From: Acanthopleura granulata
Taxonomy: Eukaryota; Mollusca; Polyplacophora; Chitonida; Chitonidae
Assembly: GCA_016165875.1 (NCBI GenBank)
Contig: JABBOT010000029.1
Span: 3,578,774-3,642,773, forward strand
Length of the DNA: 64,000 nucleotides
Direction of reading: 5' to 3'
The notes beneath the pieces are model-generated. The model searched no databases and was not told where the DNA came from. It saw nothing but the letters and a program-made list of their open reading frames with translations. Positions within the stretch are counted from its first letter, which is position 1, and the number at the start of each line of letters is the position of its first letter. Shown one piece after another: positions 35,301 to 47,400 of the stretch. The translations under genes were made by a program, and so were the position numbers.

Positions 35301-36944
35301 CCTATGCTTAATTGTTGAGCTTTTAGATAATTCTGAATCATCATTTGCGAACACATCTCTGTAGTCCATCAACAACTTCTCAAGTTTGCCCTTTCGGTCT
35401 GTGTCCAATTCAGAAGTACTTAAGTCAACCGCAGGAGGGTCATTAAAGGGATTAAAGGGATTACAGTTACCACCTGGGGAAGAAGGACTATCTAGCGAGA
35501 CGGCATTCACATGCTCCGCATGGGACTCTACACTAGGATAAACATTAAACTGATCTGCTGAAAATGTTCCCAAGTTCAGTAAGTCTCTTATGTGAACTGA
35601 TTCCCCGCTGTGATTTAACATTCTGATAGGGATAAGACCATTAACAACGGTGACTAAAGCTAGGGCTCCAATTACGCCCTTCTTACCGTATAAATCTTCA
35701 TTAGGTTCAAATAATCCAGAACATCCCTCAAGAAAACCATTGTGGACTTTAGCCATAAAGACAGTTTGGGAATTTGCATATAATTCGACATGAATGAAGG
35801 CGCAAACCTTGCTTGCACCGGTTAGATTATACTTCTTTTGCAGCTTAACAATCTCCGAACCTCGAAGTTGGAACGTTCCCTCATCAAAATTAGTGTGACC
35901 ACCATATTTAGACAAGAAATCAGTACCTAATATGACTTCATATGTCAAATCAGCTACGACATATACCTTATGGAGAACATGTAATTTACCTATCTCTAAT
36001 GGTAAGGACAATGTGCCTAATATCTTGATAACAGATCCATTAGCAGAAACGACGGTAGGCATGTCAGAAGCTGTAAGAGGGAGCATTCTTAGCGTTGGGT
36101 CCCTAAGTCTAAACTCATTTTGAATAACACTTACTCCAGCACCTGTGTCTATAAGAACAGAGACAGTTGAGTCACTAACCTTAGCACGAACAGAGCTAGC
36201 AATTGAAGCTAAAATAACCTTCTTGGTTTCAGTTACATTTTCCGAATCCACAGGTATGTCGACATTGGCTGGTTTAACAAATGACGGCTCGGTGTGACGT
36301 CTGTGTTTCTCGAAGAGATCAACACAGCTGTGTGGAAGCCGTGGGTTGTAACTGAGCAACGTTGTAACCAATTCCTTTCCAACATTTACAATAACAATAA
36401 ACACAATGATAATAAAACTCAACAGATGAACAATGGCATTAGAGAGCAGATTCGAGTTAGAATCACCTATCGTCCCACAGTCAGCACGGTCACCTTTCAG
36501 TCCGTTTGAATTTACATCAATAGGCGAAAGCTGCAGGGTGCCTTTGTTAATAGTGGCTGTTTCAGGGGATTTGGGGACGCTAGCATCCGTTTGGATACCT
36601 ACTTCTTTAAAGTTTCTCTCGGAGGTGCTATTTCCAAAACTATATTTATTTTCAGAAGTGATTTTATCTGGGGAAATATAATTAAAATTAGAATCACTCG
36701 AATTTCTTAAAGAAGAATGCTGAGGCTCTGGTGGGGGTCTAGGATTTAGCTTAACCCAGGTGGATTTGCCCCTGATGGCTAAACTAGCCGTTGTACTTAC
36801 CCTAGGTCTGGGAGATGTAGTATTATTACTAGCATAGAGTTTCGAGTCTGAAATGTTTTGATTAGAATTTGGAAATCGAACTCTTCCTACCTGAAGTTCA
36901 CTATCTTCCCAGTTATAGTGAACTTCCTCTAGTTTAAAGGCACG
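32400..36944 (-). pseudogene. pol: Pol polyprotein of the Gypsy element, interrupted by two TAG codons
   Basis: One frame stays open from 36944 to the TAA at 32400, except for TAG at 34460-34458 and 33050-33048. It is entered by -1 frameshift from gag near 36935. Order: an Asn/Ser-rich linker of about 170 residues with a hydrophobic stretch (about 36440-36370); protease with DTGAGVSVI (near 36130); RT with LPFGVTNAPSSFQ and YIDDII (near 34810); RNase H with CTDASDLGIG, TEKEALAVV and TDHSAL (34340-34000); integrase HHCC finger (H..H..CTKC, 33700-33590), then catalytic Asp in IAIDCVGP, Asp in LSDRGTNF and Glu in GLSETFN; GPY/F-like region; chromodomain (YYKIKWAGYGPKHNTWEPE, near 32470). The first TAG follows SAEC, where relatives often have a Gln or Lys; the second follows LLYGR. 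All three domain blocks are otherwise in one frame, with no indels seen. Confidence 0.92.
36893..36938 (-). promoter_or_regulatory. Programmed -1 ribosomal frameshift signal between gag and pol
   Basis: On the minus strand the last gag codons are CCT TTA AAC TAG. TTTAAAC (36938-36932) is a classic X XXY YYZ slippery heptamer in the correct phase (T TTA AAC). After a 5-nt spacer (36931-36927, starting with the gag stop), 36926-36915 and 36904-36893 form a perfect 12-bp stem (GAAGTTCACTAT) with a 10-nt loop. Slipping back one base enters the pol frame, whose upstream limit is 36944. All parts of the standard signal are present. Confidence 0.9.
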
Positions 36945-37978
36945 TTACTCGAATCGTTAGGTTGCGAGGATTGTCGTCTGGCATTGTTTCTCTTTCTTTT
37001 TCGACAATCGTTGATTACATGGCCAGGAGTTTTACAATAATTACAGAATTGTTTAGTTTTTGTTTTCTCGGGGCAGTCCTTCGCCATGTGGCCTAGTCGG
37101 TGGCACGATTTACAAATAGGGGTACCATCGACCGCTCGAAAACGGTCGAAATCATTTAAATTTGAGGAGGTGCGGCTATCAGGCTGAGACTTTGCGATTG
37201 GTTGCTGCTTTGCAGCTTGCGAATTTAAGGCAGCAATGCTGACGGCGCTTGGATACGCACTCTCAGCCAATCTGGCTTTGTTTAGCGCATCTTCTAAATT
37301 TTGCGGTTTTTGAAAAATTACATGGGACCTTAGAAAAGGGTTAAGTCCCTGCATAAAGAATGATAAGGTTTCAACATCCGATTTCCTAGCTCTTTTACAG
37401 AGATGTGTAATATCTGTTATAAATTCCTCTAGCGGCTCGTTCATCCTCTGTTGTCTAGCATAGAGCGCACTGTCTCTCGCCCAAAGCATTTCGGGACCGT
37501 CGAAACGGTTTGTGAACGAATCTACCAATTGTCCGAAATTTTGTTTAACTGAATCCGATAATCCAGAGTAAAAAGATTGCGCAGGTCCGCTTAAATACAT
37601 TTTAAAAATGTTCGATCTTTGGGCGTCTGACCAGCCTAAAACATCGGCATAGGTTATGAAATGATCTAGAAAGGCTTGAAAATCGTCATCAGGTTTACCT
37701 GTGAATGATTTTGGGGCTGGTACACCATTTGGCCCCGGCGAAGTATGCCCTCTAGAATTAGAGCCTGTAATAGATGATAGTATCCTAGCCGTTTCTGAAT
37801 TTTGATGAGCCAAACTGGTAAGAACGGTAGAAATTGGCTGTAGGATTTGTTCGATATCTGGGTTGGAATTGGCAGCCGAATCAGAAGTAATTTCAGTCGA
37901 TGTTGGTGATCCCCCGGATCTAAGACTATATCCTAATGGAACTCCCTGAATACCCTGGTTTCTGTTGCTTTGGGCCAT
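36929..37978 (-). CDS. gag: Gag polyprotein of the Gypsy element
   Basis: 349 aa, intact, starting MAQSNRNQGIQG about 100 nt after the 5' LTR. The middle (about residues 85-220) resembles the retrotransposon capsid domain (aromatic-rich, with FLDHFITYADVLGW and LEEFITDI). Two CCHC zinc knuckles follow: CKSCHRLGHMAKDC and CNYCKTPGHVINDC (about residues 289-302 and 312-325), then a basic tail. It overlaps the pol frame by 16 nt. Particle assembly and RNA packaging are inferred from the family. Confidence 0.9.
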   Translation of the reverse strand: MAQSNRNQGIQGVPLGYSLRSGGSPTSTEITSDSAANSNPDIEQILQPISTVLTSLAHQNSETARILSSITGSNSRGHTSPGPNGVPAPKSFTGKPDDDFQAFLDHFITYADVLGWSDAQRSNIFKMYLSGPAQSFYSGLSDSVKQNFGQLVDSFTNRFDGPEMLWARDSALYARQQRMNEPLEEFITDITHLCKRARKSDVETLSFFMQGLNPFLRSHVIFQKPQNLEDALNKARLAESAYPSAVSIAALNSQAAKQQPIAKSQPDSRTSSNLNDFDRFRAVDGTPICKSCHRLGHMAKDCPEKTKTKQFCNYCKTPGHVINDCRKRKRNNARRQSSQPNDSSNVPLN

Positions 37979-38062
37979 TTTTCTCTAAGTTACAAAAATT
38001 AAAAACACTTACCTTAGAACTGTATACCAGAAATTTATCGATGTGTCACTTTGAAACAAACC

Positions 38063-38076
38063 ACGCTCTGCTACCA
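38063..38076 (-). other. Primer-binding site of the Gypsy element
   Basis: Two bases after the 5' LTR end, the minus strand reads TGGTAGCAGAGCGTGG, starting with TGG as expected for pairing to a tRNA CCA end. The matching tRNA was not identified. Confidence 0.7.
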
Positions 38077-38078
38077 AT

Positions 38079-38912
38079 TGATACGGGGTAAGGGTTCGTG
38101 TGGCTACTTGATCCGAGCGCAGAGTTTGTAGAGGAAGCGTTTTGAGTGGAAGCGTCTTAGGGAAACCCTCACGATGGAGCCTATATAGTCTTGTCAGACA
38201 CAACTAGGTAACACAACGTGCAGAGTGGAAACTGTGCGCTGAGGTTGCCACTAACTATGCCCGTAACCTTTATAAAACTATATAGCTTTATAGATAAACC
38301 TGTGGACAAAGTGACTACAACGACAAGGGGTTAAATAACAAGAGAGGAGTTCTTCAATATATACTTACTACTTATACTTACTATGTGCCGCTGTCCCTGG
38401 TTCAAAGTGGAGAGAGAGCGACCGCCAGCCAAAACAAGTCAATCCCAGTTGAATTTGGTGAAGTCCGAAAGCAGAGGGTATCTCCAAAGGAGAGAAGTTA
38501 TAGTCTTAGATCGGGGGTATCAGGAAGCACAGTAACGTAGCGTATGAGTGGCCAAAAGACTTCTGCTTCTCTGAAATTTGGGATTCGCTTATATAGCAGC
38601 GAACAAGTAAATCTTTTGTTTCTAAATTACCGGTCGTAAATTTTGAAGCCTGCGTTATCTCACTTAATGTATCGTCTGGAGGTGCTCCCTTTCCTCCTTT
38701 GGGTAACATTAATGGGGACCAACGGCGAGAACCATTTTTGACACATGTGTGGGAATTTCAGCTTGGGCCATGATGTAGCGTTGTCCCATCTGGACAATCA
38801 GCCACGCCAAACGAACTTAAACCCGACCGTGAATTTAATCGCCTTGTGTGGGCCTTAACTTACGCGGTTAATAAACCCGGACACATGTAATCACGACATG
38901 TGCCTCGTAACA
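38079..38912 (-). repeat. 5' LTR of the Gypsy element
   Basis: 834 bp, the pair of 30260-31093. A TATATAG box-like sequence occurs inside both LTRs (near 38589 and 38281), so promoter position is not settled. Confidence 0.95.
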
Positions 38913-40309
38913 GTGCAATTGCAGGATCATACGGCATACAATGGCCTCAAGAGGGGTGGGATTGTTTAGAATTCTGTTTTGCAAACTGAAATACATGTCT
39001 CCTTCAAGCACTTTGAAAGCAATAGGACAAAAATATTCATAATTTTTCGTCCATAAACAAAACTCGAACTTGGCCTGGGTAAAGGTCATTATGGTAAAGT
39101 TTCAATTCAATGTACCTCAGCGCTTTGTCTCCAAAGGCGTTTGTGTCCAGATCTGAACAAAGATAGCCAGAACTTCGTTTATACTGAATGTAGCGGTCCG
39201 TAACTCGAGCTTAATCTGTAACAGGCTATGGTCAAGCAAGGCACTGGGCCTCACTTTCAATTCAATAACACGAAACGTTTTCTAGAAAATGTCTGGAAAA
39301 CCTGTGTGACGGACTGAGAGACCAGGTGAAAATCTTTATTTCTTTGGACATCCTGCATAGGATTGTACGGGTACAAATTTAAACGATATGTCTGATCAGG
39401 TAACCATCTCTGAACTGTAACTACAACAACAAAATGACTGTTCACCAGTTTGGCGTAATTCTATAAAACAAATAAAAATATTTAGGACAAACAAACGCAT
39501 CTGCATACTGGAAAATCCTGAATACCTCCGTGAATCTATAGAGCCCAAGATTAAATGGAGAGGGTTTATCACACCTAGACATGATGTCGACAGGTGTGAA
39601 AAATGTATACCTTTAAAACATATGTAGGTCAATCGCTTGCTTCATATGACCACAATTTTTAAACAATTTGCTAGTGCTCGGATACAATCCATATCTTAGA
39701 GCCCATTTCACGTGTCGATATCCGACGGCTTAACGAATTCAACGTTGACCAATTACTGACCCGCTACTTTGATTAATCATCCGTTACAAAAGCATATGTG
39801 GTTCTGAACGGAGACATGGTTGATTGGCAATTGACAGAAATATTCCGTCTGCGGAAACTGAATACAATTTAGAGGATCATTTGGTGGAGGGACATGCAGG
39901 TGGGTTAAGATATATGTGCAAGTATAATAATGGATGTAACATCATAAGAAAAAGAAAAGAAGACAAAAAGACATTCCTGAAGATGTAAAATGTAACAGTT
40001 ATACAAGTAAATCAGTTCTGCAGAGATTCAATTTAGTTGGGCCCCGGGTTTCATCGAAGTTCACAATCTTCGCCTACACAGAAGTAGGGAGTAAGATTTG
40101 CTGCCAAATCGTTCCTTGCAGACGGACTTTTATGAATTTTCATATAGGTGTGTAATGAGATAATGTAATTTGAGCTATACTCTGAATTAATTGGTACATG
40201 AATGAGCAGCCACTATGAGTGTCAGTAGACATCATAACACAACACTTCCTCTTTCTTCTGGCAGTCATTGATTATAGAGCGTCTTCCATACCCTAATGAA
40301 TTGATTTAC

Positions 40310-41330
40310 ACCAAAAAGGTGTTTAACCTTATAGATCTCCTTCCTCTTACTGACACCTTGAGGCAAAATTCAGAACAAATACCAAAGAAAAAAAAACATA
40401 GTCGGATGGATTTCTGCTGTGATTGAAGGATTCCATAAACTATGTTGGAACTTAAGGGGCCGTGCAGAGCTGTGTGGAAATTTGCGATTTGCATACCAAT
40501 ATATCCAGGCTTTTGCGTATGTTTCAACTCTCAGTCGGTTTTGGTTGATCTCCAGCTCCATGATCTCTCTTCCCCAAAACTACACATAATGAATGCTATT
40601 CTTAGATCATTAAGGCCAACACTGACAAGGTGACAAGAATACCACGAGTGTGTGTACTGCATGAAAAAGGGCTTTTCTTCTTGCTCCTATGAAATTAACC
40701 TGCAAAGCGGAGCCTAATTTCGGTAAATCGGAGCAGTGCAATGGGTTGCGTTCCGGGAAGTTGCGGAAGATGGGAAAAAATCTGAAAATTCGGACCGAAT
40801 TTAGCGAGTAGGTCGGGTTCCCGGAACTAACATCTGTGTAATGTTCGCCTGGCCGAGTTGCTGGAAATCCAGACCTCCTGTATCATGGAGCAAAGGAGTG
40901 CCAGCACTTATGACACAAATTTTATTGTCAAAAATGATTTGAGCCGTATTTCATTATGACAATGCTCTTACGGGGCTTACATGCCCGAATAGAAGACACA
41001 TTTCACACTAAAACACTCCGCGGAAGTACACTCTAAAGCTGGAACTACTTCGGTAAATCGGTGACGATTTTCACCTCCTCAGAAATGCCCGATTCGCTAC
41101 AAGATCCACAAAAAATTAGGACGCATTCATGCAAAGAGAAGAGATCAACCGCTTTCAGTGATGACGGACTGACTATAGGAATGTTCCAGGCCGATGAATT
41201 AAAATCGACCAGTATCCAAATCGTTCATCAAAATATGTATCTCAGTTGCGCATTGATTGCAACTGTTCATATATCCAGCGTGATGATCTTATCCAACACA
41301 ATCACGACCCACTAACCCAGGTTTAAATGG
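40310..41330 (+). repeat. Dispersed repeat copy 2
   Basis: Inverted partner of 15370-17200, with blocks in matching order (40310-40400 to 17110-17200; 40440-41330 to 15370-16250). Similarity is patchy, roughly 70-85% by eye. No terminal repeats, coding frame or poly-A tail found, so the class is unknown. Confidence 0.7.
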
Positions 41331-41998
41331 AATAATTCGTGAATCGAGCTTGATCCAATAGTGATTTCTCGGTAAAAATCCCGATTAACTGCATTCTTTT
41401 TTCGAGGTGTCGATATTATTTCGGGAAAATGTAGATAATTTAGGAATCGGTGGGCAAAACTAATCGATACATATATACAATTCTGGAATGTCAAAAGAAT
41501 CATCTTTGCTTTCTGCTCAACATAGATAACAAGCTAGAAAGCAGGAAAGTAGTCATGCTGGGCCTCCTCCAACAAGTTTGTTCCCACAAAATACGTGTAG
41601 TATTATGCACCGGTTGTGATAAGTGTGTAGTAACGCAAATATGTTCGTCGAATTCTTCGGAAATCTCGCGAGAGACATGAGCCGGTGATTGCGAGTAGCG
41701 GTAACAGCTTGTGGACAGGTCATTCCTTTATCACTTTACACTGTGTGTGCATGGACCGATCGGTCGATTGTTGTTCAATGCCACAGCCAAGGAACCTTTA
41801 GCAACTAGACGAGAAATCGTCCCCTTGTCTCTCTGGAGCCTGTTTCACAAACAGGGTGTAAGTTATGTCAGACCTTCTGGCAAAAAGCTTTCAGTTGTAT
41901 CCAAAGCAGATAAAATTCTGATATATTTTAACTGGGTGTAAAATGACAGTATAGAAATTTATAGTGTATCAACACCCTAGACTGTCTGTCTGGCAGTA

Positions 41999-42388
41999 TT
42001 ATGTAATCGGTGCTCCAGCACTCATCAGAAGAAGATCTTTTGCGAAATGATGCGAGGGATTCCCGTTATACGAGTTGAAGTTACCACATAACGGGTCTGG
42101 ATGACGAATTAGCCAGCTACAAAAATATTCATTACTGAGCGTGAGCACGTATTGCAAATATCGCCTAACATCTCTTCTCGTCAGATCTGGTTGAAGTTGG
42201 ATTTTAAACAACTCTGGTCTTACAAAGTAAGAGCGTATCGTGAATATGTGATTGGGCGATTGTCGGACATCTGTCTGTATGTTACACCGATAACCACATG
42301 CAAGTGCCTTCCCCTTAAAATGTAATCTTAGGACATACTGACCCTTGCCACAAGGAATCGAGCTGACGACATAGGACACGATGTGCAT
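41999..42388 (-). CDS. Unassigned 129-aa open reading frame
   Basis: I do not recognise this protein. It is a single frame beginning MHIVSYVVSSIPCGKG and ending MSAGAPIT. The composition looks protein-like: YVLRLHFKGKALACGY, then LTRRDVRRYLQYVLTLSN and WLIRHPDPLCGNF, with five cysteines and no repeats. No signal peptide or membrane segment is obvious. It could be an intact small gene, an exon, or a remnant of a captured gene. It lies alone between the Gypsy element and NELFCD, with no neighbour exon recognised. Confidence 0.3.
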   Translation of the reverse strand: MHIVSYVVSSIPCGKGQYVLRLHFKGKALACGYRCNIQTDVRQSPNHIFTIRSYFVRPELFKIQLQPDLTRRDVRRYLQYVLTLSNEYFCSWLIRHPDPLCGNFNSYNGNPSHHFAKDLLLMSAGAPIT

Positions 42389-43459
42389 TTCTTTAGAAGT
42401 TCATATAATATCCTGGCATATTTATCATATTGAAAAATTAGCGATTATACAGATTTGTCAAATATAAATGAATAATACTCCTTCCTTGCGTAGTATAATC
42501 TGGTTCTCTGGTAACTCATGTTACTACAAAAAAAAATACATGTACCGCTAATGACATGTTTCGAATTCATATTTTCATACAACAACCAGCTTCTTAGCCG
42601 CGCGAGTTACCACTCGGTCATGATGAACAAGTCACGAGCCACGAACTGTCATGCTGAATGTACATTTCCAATGACCTTAGAGTATACTTCATTTTTTAGA
42701 TTTGGAAAAATATGATTGCGTGAACCACCGTAATATACTTCGGAACAGTTTACAACTTTTCAACTAGATATCAAATACACACAAATAATTTTGGCTCACG
42801 TAATCATTTATTTGTTATAATGGGAATTCCCTCGGCAAAACGCGATAAAATAGAGAAATCTGTTTCTACTCCTACTTCTGTTTCAGATATAACAAAAAGT
42901 ATGCACCACATCAATTCTAGTAAACGTATATTAGATTCAAGCAACCGTTACCTGTTTTTCAACCTGAAAAAATTTCCACTCGATATCCGGTCTAGTTGCA
43001 ATGAGCCCTTCTCACGTATTCCACGGCAGTTAGTTTCATGTGTGGATGATTGCCTGGCGTAAACCACAGACCTTTGGCAAGCAACTAATGAACTTTTCCT
43101 CGTGTCACATACTGATATGCACACCATACTGGTGAAAGACAAGTGGTCTTCAGATAACTATAACAGACAACTCTATGGGTAAGCTCACGAGAGCTAGGGC
43201 TAGACCTATATACGACTGGTGACGTCATGAGTTATACGGTCAGATTTAAAACATAGAACAATTTATGCATTTACTGATTGAAGTTTAATATTAATAAGGG
43301 TGTCCAACTCTTCAGCCTATTTTAAACTAAAAACACCAATGTAGTTTGTGCCATGTCAGTGGCTTTGTACAGTAATGAAAATGTACACAATGGATGTATC
43401 AACCTCTTACTTGGCAGTACACTGTGTATACCTCGGTCTGCCTAAGTGTTGTTTATTAC

Positions 43460-43781
43460 TACTTCCTCCAGTGAGTTTGAATCCAACTCTGGCTGCTTTG
43501 TGTTCGGATTGATGTCCAGACATTTGTCAGCTACCGTTGTGCTTAACTCCAGTTTCCTCCATAGATTTGGCTAGAATTTAAAATCTCATTTACACTTTTT
43601 CCTCTATTCGCCCTGTTTCTCCCATTTTAACTTTGTCAGAATGAGATTTCTCAAACACACTGAGACACCCCGTGGCTAAACCTATGGTTTCCTCCACCCC
43701 AAAACCTGAAAACATCATTTACGTGAAAATTTCATGAAGACGGCATCAAACACCAGCCAAATAAAATCTAATAAATAAATC
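43460..43781 (+). mobile_element. SINE-like element, divergent
   Basis: GTGAGTTTGAATCCAACTC, then TTTCCTCCA and a tail GACGGCATCAAACACCAGCC followed by AAATAAAATCTAATAAATAA. It resembles the window's SINE in plan but differs in the middle; probably another subfamily. Confidence 0.45.
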
Positions 43782-44461
43782 AGACATTTTACAAATATAT
43801 GAAACTGTGACAATCATCAATGACCATCCATGAAGACATGGTAATGGTGCCACTGCTAAAAATGGCAAGCCCTTTTCTATCAACATCTGGCAATCTTTGT
43901 TCTGGGAAATCTGACAGATCTGCACTTTAAATGACAACCTTTCTTGGTGTATCCCAAGAGCATCCATAAAGATGTGATAATGTTCTTTCACTAACATCTG
44001 GAACTTTGTTCTAGAATATTGGACATTCTCCACTGCAACTCCACTGCCATCAGGCAATCATTAATGCTCAATGTACACATGGCAATCTTATTCCATGCAC
44101 GTATAGCAATCTTTAATGTTCCATGTAAAATATCACAGTGTTTCTTTATGTACACCTACAACATGCTTGGCAGTCTATGCTTCCCTAAATCTGAGAATCA
44201 TGAAAGATTTACCATCTTGATCCATGACAATAACCTTCAGTTTTGTAAACTGCAGACATGTGGCAACCTGCAGGCCTCATGCCACAGTCTCACATTTTCC
44301 TCTTCATTCCTCTGTTTCACTACACACATTTCCCATGTCCTCCCATACAATCTGTTAACCAGCATGAATGAAGCCTTCTCAGCACATCTAACATTTGTGA
44401 ACTGCGAAAGGCCATCCAGATTGGACCAAATTCTCAAGTTTAGCACTGATGAACGACCCCC

Positions 44462-44467
44462 TTTATT
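44462..44467 (-). terminator. Polyadenylation signal touching the NELFCD stop codon
   Basis: AATAAA begins at the base right after the TGA stop (44470-44468). GGGGGTCGTT follows within about 10 nt as a possible G/U-rich element. If used, the 3' UTR is only some 15-30 nt. A more distal signal cannot be excluded. Confidence 0.45.
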
Positions 44468-47400
44468 TCAATAGTTGGAGCGACAATGAGCTGAAATAAT
44501 AAAAACAACATTTATATGAATTTATCGATGACAAAATTTGTGGACAAATTCCTCCTTCAGTGAAGAATATTTTCCACCTAAGGTAGTTAGGACTGAGGCT
44601 GTGTAGTCCATTCTTCACTTTGACATTCTGACCACAAATGGCTATGTATTACTCATGCACTGCAAGAGGACAATAGTCACGTCAGCTTGGGACCGAATTC
44701 CTATTTTGCAGGGAAAGGTATCCTATTACAGCCAGTGATGCCTTGATGAAGCTTCTGGCATCATTTATTAATAAGAGTTCTGTAAGAGTATAGACGATTT
44801 GAGAGATTCTTGTCTTGGAATGTAGGATGATATCCTACACAATAAATGTAGAACTTTCAAAACTACTATTTAATGATCCTTATTTGCCTCTATAAACACA
44901 CTTTTCACAAGGTTCATTCATCAGAACTGTAACATGAAGAGTGACCAGGACTCAGAGGCCCTTATCAGTCAACTCTCCAGCTCAATCCTAACTTGTCCCT
45001 CCAGCAGACAGCACTGTTATATATAACCTTTAACGATACAAAGTTTACTTAACCAAGGATAACCATCTGGTTGTCATAATGAATACAAGTCACTATGAGT
45101 CTGAACAACTACAGTAGAGACAATCTGAGTTAATCCTCTTAATCTATAAACAATCGTCCTTGTATAATCACTCTCAGACGCTTGGTAGATCACATTCAAT
45201 GTTACATACTGATTTCATTATGAACTAATTAGGCCCTGTTGTGACTGAGGTACACACAAAATGTCCAGCAATTCCCGGACTGGTCCTAATACTTACAGAT
45301 AAACTCTGACACAGCATCATTTCCGTCGTCAGTTTTCAACAACCCAGTGGTTTCCTCATTCTCTATTAGAGGCAAAAACAGCTGGACAAATTCTGACGTG
45401 TATGGAGGAGCAATGACATCAAGTACCTGTAGTCAGAGCAAAAGATCGAGCTTCTCAAACAGAATACAGTCAAGAGTCAAGAGCCCCGCAGCAAAGAAAA
45501 AAATGCATATATGAGTGCTCAGTTCTACAAAACGGTTTTGTAATATGAAACAAGAAAGCAATCAGGAACTGCCAAAATGTATGTTCCCCCCTCTCACTTC
45601 CAGAAAAATAGAAATATAGTACAATAAGCCATTATTAAAATCAGCACAACATTAACATATGTTTAAGAGACTTAGTGCAACTGTGTGCAAATGCACAACC
45701 TGCATAAGATGAAAATGAAAGAAAACAAAAAAAAAGGACATACTTCACAGAGGTAGGAATTCCATTACGACATACACAAATGCATGGCAAGGAAAACAGC
45801 AGAGGTAGGTTACAATCTGTACCACTCTGTTCGTGCTGGTGAATGCTATGTCAAGGGGAGAAACTGGGTCTGCGCATAAATTTGAGTAATCTGTGCAAAG
45901 GTAGACAACTTCTAAAATAGATCGAAATGTGAAGAAATAACCTGCCAGTGCACAAGTTCAGGTCATTTTGCACAATTCGTGTGAGTTTGAGAATCCTATG
46001 CCCTATCTCTGCCATGACATGCTCTGCACAAAGTTGAAAAATATGTGCAAGGGCAGACCAGTCCTCTAATAGGTCGAAACACACAAAAAAAGTGAGAGTG
46101 TGAGAATCCTATGTGTAATAGTTCCTGACATATCCTCCGCACAAAGTTGGACAGACAGATCGACAGACAAACGGACAGATAGACGGAAAAAGCCAGGGAT
46201 GCAACGTTATGGCAAACGGCTGAACGTGTTTGCCTAATGGTTTTGCCTAACGGTTTCGCAAAATTGTTTCGCATAAAACAAAATCGTTGGCCATAAAGTT
46301 TTAACAAGGTTAAAGAAAAACAAGGGGAGAATCACTATTGGCGGCGTGGCCGTATTTCTGTGTGGTTTATTTTATTTGCGCGTTCTGCGGACGTAGGTCT
46401 GCTGGTCCGTGGCGAGTGAGAACACCTGATGGGCTAGGGTGCCATCACTAGCAGACGCACATTGTCCTACCAGAAGTCCCTTATTAGACAATGGTTGCAC
46501 TTTGCTAAGAGAATAAATATACACTGGCAAGGTACGAGGCCCTGAGAGACTTCCGGCTGTGAGCCTTACTTCGCTCAAACAGTGAAAACACATGAAGAAA
46601 ATTGTCCATCGGCAATGTTGCGGTTAAACACTCCCATTTTTGTCAAGTTGGAGCCCAGTTATGAGGACAACCTGACATAAAATGTGTGGAAACCTAACTG
46701 ACAAAGCAGAGATGGCAGCCAGGCACAAGTGTCTGGTTCAAAAGAACAACACCGACCAAAACACTGCTGACAGGTAGCCCATCTAGATGTGTTATTGATG
46801 TTATTTTAAAATTCTGACATTCATCGCAACGCTGAGCCCATCACCCGTACTCAAAAAAAGTCCCCGCATGCATGTATCTGTGAACTCGAAGTCAATGGAC
46901 ACAAGTGGCACTCCAAATCACCTTTTCTGTCCAATTCTATGTAATTTTCCGTTTGAATCTTGAATCTGTCTTCTTCGTATACTACCTTTACTGATACAGC
47001 TAATTAACTCACATTGTTCTGGTCACATTAGCTGTGAGAAGTTCAAAGGTACCAAACTGCTCACGCTTGCAAGTCTCATAACCCCCTCTTGGTCCTGAAA
47101 TGTAACTGAGTTCTGGTTTTCGAAAACCTCTTGTAAACTTATGACATTTTCACTGCTGTTCTTAGGTTTCAATACAAACCTTCATAATACAAGCGAGAAG
47201 GCCATAAATTTTGTTTTGTTTTTGTGAGTTCTGAATACAGGTAAATCTGCCTGACACAAGCATGGACCTCATCAAGAGCAGTCTCATTGAATTCGGAGAT
47301 CTGTGCCAATATTTTGAATACGTGTGGTAGACTCATGGTTACAAGGAATGTTAGAATTATAAAATAACACCTGGCCCCAGTTTCATGCAGCGCACTTAGC

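Larger units (their letters stand above)
30260..38912 (-). mobile_element. Ty3/Gypsy LTR retrotransposon (chromodomain type), young insertion
   Basis: Complete element of 8653 bp. From its 5' end (right): LTR 38912-38079, primer-binding site, gag 37978-36929, pol to 32400, a 1.3-kb non-coding interval, polypurine tract near 31094-31106, LTR 31093-30260. GTGC flanks both sides (30256-30259 and 38913-38916) as a 4-bp target duplication. The LTRs are equal in length and differ at two sites that I could find (near 30859/38678 and 31041/38860), so the insertion is recent. The pol order RT-RNaseH-integrase places it in Ty3/Gypsy; the C-terminal chromodomain suggests the chromovirus side, though two Gag zinc knuckles are less usual there. 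Two in-frame TAG codons in pol mean this copy is probably not autonomous. Confidence 0.95.
38917..44440. other. Intergenic region between Gypsy element and NELFCD 3' end
   Basis: Contains the second copy of the dispersed repeat (40310-41330), an unassigned 129-codon open frame (41999-42388) and a SINE-like stretch (43460-43781). 43800-44440 is probably downstream flank or 3' UTR of NELFCD and holds imperfect repeats around CATCTGGCAATCTTTG. Confidence 0.4.

Noticed and set aside
42820..43062. 80-codon plus-strand frame
   Set aside because: Low-complexity Ser/Lys-rich with no recognisable features or neighbouring exons.
46372..46593. 73-codon minus-strand frame in NELFCD intron 14
   Set aside because: No recognisable motif or splice signals; probably chance or old repeat.
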